From Neocallimastix lanati (nom. inval.) (taxonomy: Eukaryota > Neocallimastigomycota > Neocallimastigomycetes > Neocallimastigales > Neocallimastigaceae), in contig JACVTC010000638.1 in the NCBI GenBank assembly GCA_016946835.1, positions 1 to 14,066 on the forward strand: a stretch of DNA of 14,066 nt, read 5' to 3'. Position 1 is the stretch's first letter; each line of letters opens with the position of its first letter. Of this stretch, positions 11,441-14,066 are shown one piece after another. Under the pieces are notes generated by a model. That model was not told the DNA's origin and made no database searches. It saw only the letters and a program-made list of their open reading frames with translations. The position numbers were made by a program, and so were the translations under genes.

Positions 11441-11462
11441 GGCGCGAGAGGGGCGCGAGAGG
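11441..11462 (+). repeat. 11-bp partial duplication of the CpG block
   Basis: GGCGCGAGAGG begins at 11441 and again at 11452, so this unit carries two CpG blocks in tandem before AACAG resumes. It is the only sub-unit duplication of this size that I see in the array. It could be a slipped repair or unequal-exchange junction, or an assembly join out of register by 11 bp. Confidence 0.85.
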
Positions 11463-11508
11463 GAACAGAGAGAGAGGCAGGGGGAGGGACAGGCGCGAGA
11501 GGGAACAG

Positions 11509-11524
11509 AGAGAGAGGGGGAGGG
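11509..11524 (+). repeat. 4-bp deletion joining the GA tract to the G run
   Basis: The GA tract passes straight into the G run (GAGAGGGGGAGGG) with the usual GGCA hinge missing, a loss of about 4 bp. It lies about 60 bp right of the 11-bp duplication and exactly at the left edge of the perfect tract 11521-12065, so these events may mark one breakpoint. Confidence 0.8.
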
Positions 11525-12065
11525 ACAGGCGCGAGAGGGAACAGAGAGAGAGGCAGGGGGAGGGACAGGCGCGAGAGGGAACAGAGAGAGAGGCAGGGGG
11601 AGGGACAGGCGCGAGAGGGAACAGAGAGAGAGGCAGGGGGAGGGACAGGCGCGAGAGGGAACAGAGAGAGAGGCAGGGGGAGGGACAGGCGCGAGAGGGA
11701 ACAGAGAGAGAGGCAGGGGGAGGGACAGGCGCGAGAGGGAACAGAGAGAGAGGCAGGGGGAGGGACAGGCGCGAGAGGGAACAGAGAGAGAGGCAGGGGG
11801 AGGGACAGGCGCGAGAGGGAACAGAGAGAGAGGCAGGGGGAGGGACAGGCGCGAGAGGGAACAGAGAGAGAGGCAGGGGGAGGGACAGGCGCGAGAGGGA
11901 ACAGAGAGAGAGGCAGGGGGAGGGACAGGCGCGAGAGGGAACAGAGAGAGAGGCAGGGGGAGGGACAGGCGCGAGAGGGAACAGAGAGAGAGGCAGGGGG
12001 AGGGACAGGCGCGAGAGGGAACAGAGAGAGAGGCAGGGGGAGGGACAGGCGCGAGAGGGAACAGA
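11521..12065 (+). repeat. Perfect tract embedded in a variant-rich zone
   Basis: About 13.6 consecutive units match the consensus without a single change. The region just to the left is the most rearranged in the window (11441-11520), and T variants resume at 12070. The abrupt edges suggest a recent local amplification of one clean unit, or a switch of read support in the assembly. Confidence 0.88.
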
Positions 12066-12390
12066 GGAGTAGGCAGGGGGAGGGACAGGCGCGAGAGGGA
12101 ACAGAGAGAGAGGCAGGGGGAGGGACAGGCGCGAGAGGGAACAGAGAGAGAGGACAGGGGGAGGGACAGGCGCGAGAGGGAACAGGAGAGATGGCAGGGG
12201 GATGGACAGGCGCGAGAGGGAACAGAGAGAGAGGCAGGGGGAGGGACAGGCGCGAGAGGGAACAGAGAGAGAGGCAGGGGGAGGGACAGGCGCGAGAGGG
12301 AACAGAGGAAGAGGCAGGGGGAGGGACAGGCGCGAGAGGGAACAGAGAGAGAGGCAGGGGGAGGGACAGGCGCGAGAGGGAACAGGAGAG

Positions 12391-14066
12391 AGAGGCAGGG
12401 GGAGGGACAGGCGCGAGAGGGAACAGAGAGAGAGGCAGGGGGAGGGACAGGCGCGAGAGGGAACAGAGAGAGAGGCAGGGGGAGGGACAGGCGCGAGAGG
12501 GAACAGAGAGAGAGGCAGGGGGAGGGACAGGCGCGAGAGGGAACAGAGAGAGAGGCAGGGGGAGGGACAGGCGCGAGAGGGAACAGAGAGAGAGGCAGGG
12601 GAGGGACAGGCGCGAGAGGGAACAGAGAGAGAGGCAGGGGGAGGGACAGGCGCGAGAGGGAACAGAGAGAGAGGCAGGGGGAGGGACAGGCGCGAGAGGG
12701 AACAGAGAGAGAGCAGGGGGAGGGACAGGCGCGAGAGGGAACAGAGAGAGAGGCAGGGGGAGGGACAGGCGCGAGAGGGAACAGAGAGAGAGGCAGGGGA
12801 GGGACAGGCGCGAGAGGGAACAGAGAGAGAGGCAGGGGGAGGGACAGGCGCGAGAGGGAACAGAGAGAGAGGCAGGGGGAGGGACAGGCGCGAGAGGGAA
12901 CAGAGAGAGAGGCAGGGGGAGGGACAGGCGCGAGAGGGAACAGAGAGAGAGGCAGGGGGAGGGACAGGCGCGAGAGGGAACAGAGAGAGAGGCAGGGGGA
13001 GGGACAGGCGCGAGAGGGAACAGAGAGAGAGGCAGGGGGAGGGACAGGCGCGAGAGGGAACAGAGAGAGAGGCAGGGGGAGGGACAGGCGAGAGGGAACA
13101 GAGAGAGAGGCAGGGGAGGGACAGGCGCGAGAGGGAACAGAGAGAGAGCAGGGGGAGGGACAGGCGCGAGAGGGAACAGAGAGAGGCAGGGGAGGGACAG
13201 GCGCGAGAGGGAACAGAGAGAGAGGCAGGGGGAGGACAGGCGAGAGGGAACAGAGAGAGAGGCAGGGGGAGGACAGGCGCGAGAGGGAACAGAGAGAGAG
13301 GCAGGGGGAGGGACAGGCGCGAGAGGGAACAGAGAGAGAGGCAGGGGGAGGGACAGGCGAGAGGGAACAGAGAGAGAGGCAGGGGGAGGGACAGGCGCGA
13401 GAGGGAACAGAGAGAGAGGCAGGGGAGGGAGGCGCGAGAGGGAACAGAGAGAGAGGCAGGGGAGGGACAGAGAGGGAACAGAGAGAGAGGCAGGGGGAGG
13501 GACAGGCGCGAGAGGGAACAGAGAGAGAGGCAGGGGGAGGGACAGGCGCGAGAGGGAACAGAGAGAGAGGCAGGGGGAGGGACAGGCGCGAGAGGGAACA
13601 GAGAGAGAGAGGCAGGGGGAGGGACAGGCGCGAGAGGGAACAGAGAGAGAGGCAGGGGAGGGACAGGCGCGAGAGGGAACAGAGAGAGAGGCAGGGGAGG
13701 GACAGGCGCGAGAGGGAACAGAGAGAGAGGCAGGGGGAGGGACAGGCGCGAGAGGGAAGAGAGAGGCAGGGGGAGGGACAGGCGCGAGAGGGAACAGAGA
13801 GAGAGGCAGGGGGAGGGACAGGCGCGAGAGGGAACAGAGAGAGAGGCAGGGGAGGGACAGGCGCGAGAGGGAACAGAGAGAGAGGCAGGGGGAGGGACAG
13901 GCGCGAGAGGGAACAGAGAGAGAGGCAGGGGGAGGGACAGGCGCGAGAGGGAACAGAGAGAGAGGCAGGGGGAGGGACAGGCGCGAGAGGGAACAGAGAG
14001 AGAGGCAGGGGAGGGACAGGCGCGAGAGGGAACAGAGAGAGAGGCAGGGGGAGGGACAGGCGCGAG
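12391..14066 (+). repeat. Array zone E: no T, deletions increasing toward the right edge
   Basis: The first roughly five units are clean. G4 runs (near 12598, 12798, 13113, 13192, 13424, 13460, 13655, 13694, 13850, 14010), lost GA steps (near 13183, 13758) and losses within GCGCG (13088, 13240, 13357, 13470) then accumulate. The one clear gain is an extra GA step near 13600. There is no T after 12203. The profile resembles zone A at the other end. The array continues past the window. Confidence 0.85.
13461..13480 (+). repeat. Unit lacking the GCGCG block
   Basis: GGGACAG continues directly as AGAGGGAACA, with the five bases GCGCG gone. The neighbouring unit to the left (near 13424-13432) has also lost CA from GGGACAGG. 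Both sit in the deletion-rich right end of the window. Confidence 0.82.

Larger units (their letters stand above)
8942..12390 (+). repeat. Array zone D: mixed-variant copies with T, mirroring zone B
   Basis: Variation resumes abruptly at 8942 with T bases at 8942, 9072, 9195, 9432, 9773, 9789, 10457, 10585, 10932, 11089, 11273, 11286, 12070, 12192 and 12203. Single-base gains and losses accompany them, for example a doubled C in GGGACCAGG near 9596 and an extra G near 10035. The zone contains one error-free island at 11521-12065. Density and spectrum resemble zone B, including several T variants at the same unit position. No coding or RNA signal is seen. Confidence 0.85.
1..14066 (+). repeat. 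40-bp purine-rich tandem array (satellite/minisatellite), about 350 copies, open at both ends
   Basis: The same 40-bp unit recurs head-to-tail from the first base to the last, with three units per 120 bp wherever copies are intact. All copies share one orientation. In order the consensus holds GGCA, a G5-A-G3 block, ACAGG, the CpG-bearing GCGCG, AGAGGGAACA and a short (GA)n tract. It has 22 G, 13 A, 5 C and no T, so GC is 67.5% and the + strand is 87.5% purine. Most variants are one- or two-base indels in the G run or the GA tract, giving units of about 38-41 bp. The window begins and ends inside the array, so its full length and flanks are unknown. No spacer, transposon end or unrelated insert is seen. 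Unit length and size fit a eukaryotic minisatellite or satellite; the family is not recognised. The repeat is certain, its biological role is not. Confidence 0.99.

Noticed and set aside
11272-12072. 266-codon open frame from GTG
   Set aside because: Opened by T11273 and closed by the TAG of T12070; repeat-derived.
1-14066. CRISPR array
   Set aside because: Units abut directly with no unique spacers and no cas-like genes; every base belongs to the repeat.
1-14066. Telomere or simple GA microsatellite
   Set aside because: The period is 40 bp, with fixed C positions and a CpG block; it is neither a 5-8 bp telomeric motif nor a pure dinucleotide tract.
1-14066. Ribosome binding sites (AGGGAGG-like or GGAGG-like motifs)
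   Set aside because: Such strings occur in nearly every unit because of composition and do not precede real genes.
1-14066. Human PRDM9 hotspot 13-mer on the minus strand
   Set aside because: The C-rich strand of the unit looks similar, but no register satisfies CCNCCNTNNCCNC; the required T never falls in place.

Overview
The whole window (1-14066) is one tandem array. A purine-rich 40-bp unit is repeated head-to-tail about 350 times with no unrelated sequence between copies. The array already starts inside a unit at base 1 and ends inside one at base 14066, so both true edges lie outside the window. A clean reference unit is 4081-4120. Its consensus has 22 G, 13 A, 5 C and no T: 67.5% GC, 87.5% purine on the + strand, with two CpGs in a GCGCG block. 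I see no believable gene, RNA gene, mobile element, CRISPR array (there are no spacers), promoter or terminator.

The organism cannot be named from this. A homogeneous satellite or minisatellite longer than 14 kb, with no genes, points to a eukaryotic nuclear chromosome, probably from a long-read assembly. I do not recognise the unit as a named satellite family.

Layout by type of variation: (A) 1-1816, many units shortened by small deletions and no T at all; (B) 1817-3600, mixed insertions, substitutions and deletions with 15 T bases; (C) 3601-8941, nearly perfect copies differing mainly by one G in the G5 run, with only 2 T; (D) 8942-12390, mixed errors again with 15 T, but enclosing a perfect 545-bp stretch at 11521-12065; (E) 12391-14066, clean units giving way to deletion-bearing ones, no T. 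This near-symmetric zoning is the most informative signal. It may be uneven consensus quality in an assembly, or real array history (homogenised core, older flanks), and raw reads would decide.

The long open frames, up to about 2,500 codons on the + strand, are a by-product of composition. A unit without T cannot contain a stop codon in any forward frame. Because 40 is not a multiple of 3, all three frames read the same 40-residue Arg/Gly/Glu-rich cycle once per 120 bp. The starts and stops of these frames fall on the rare T variants. They are not annotated as genes.
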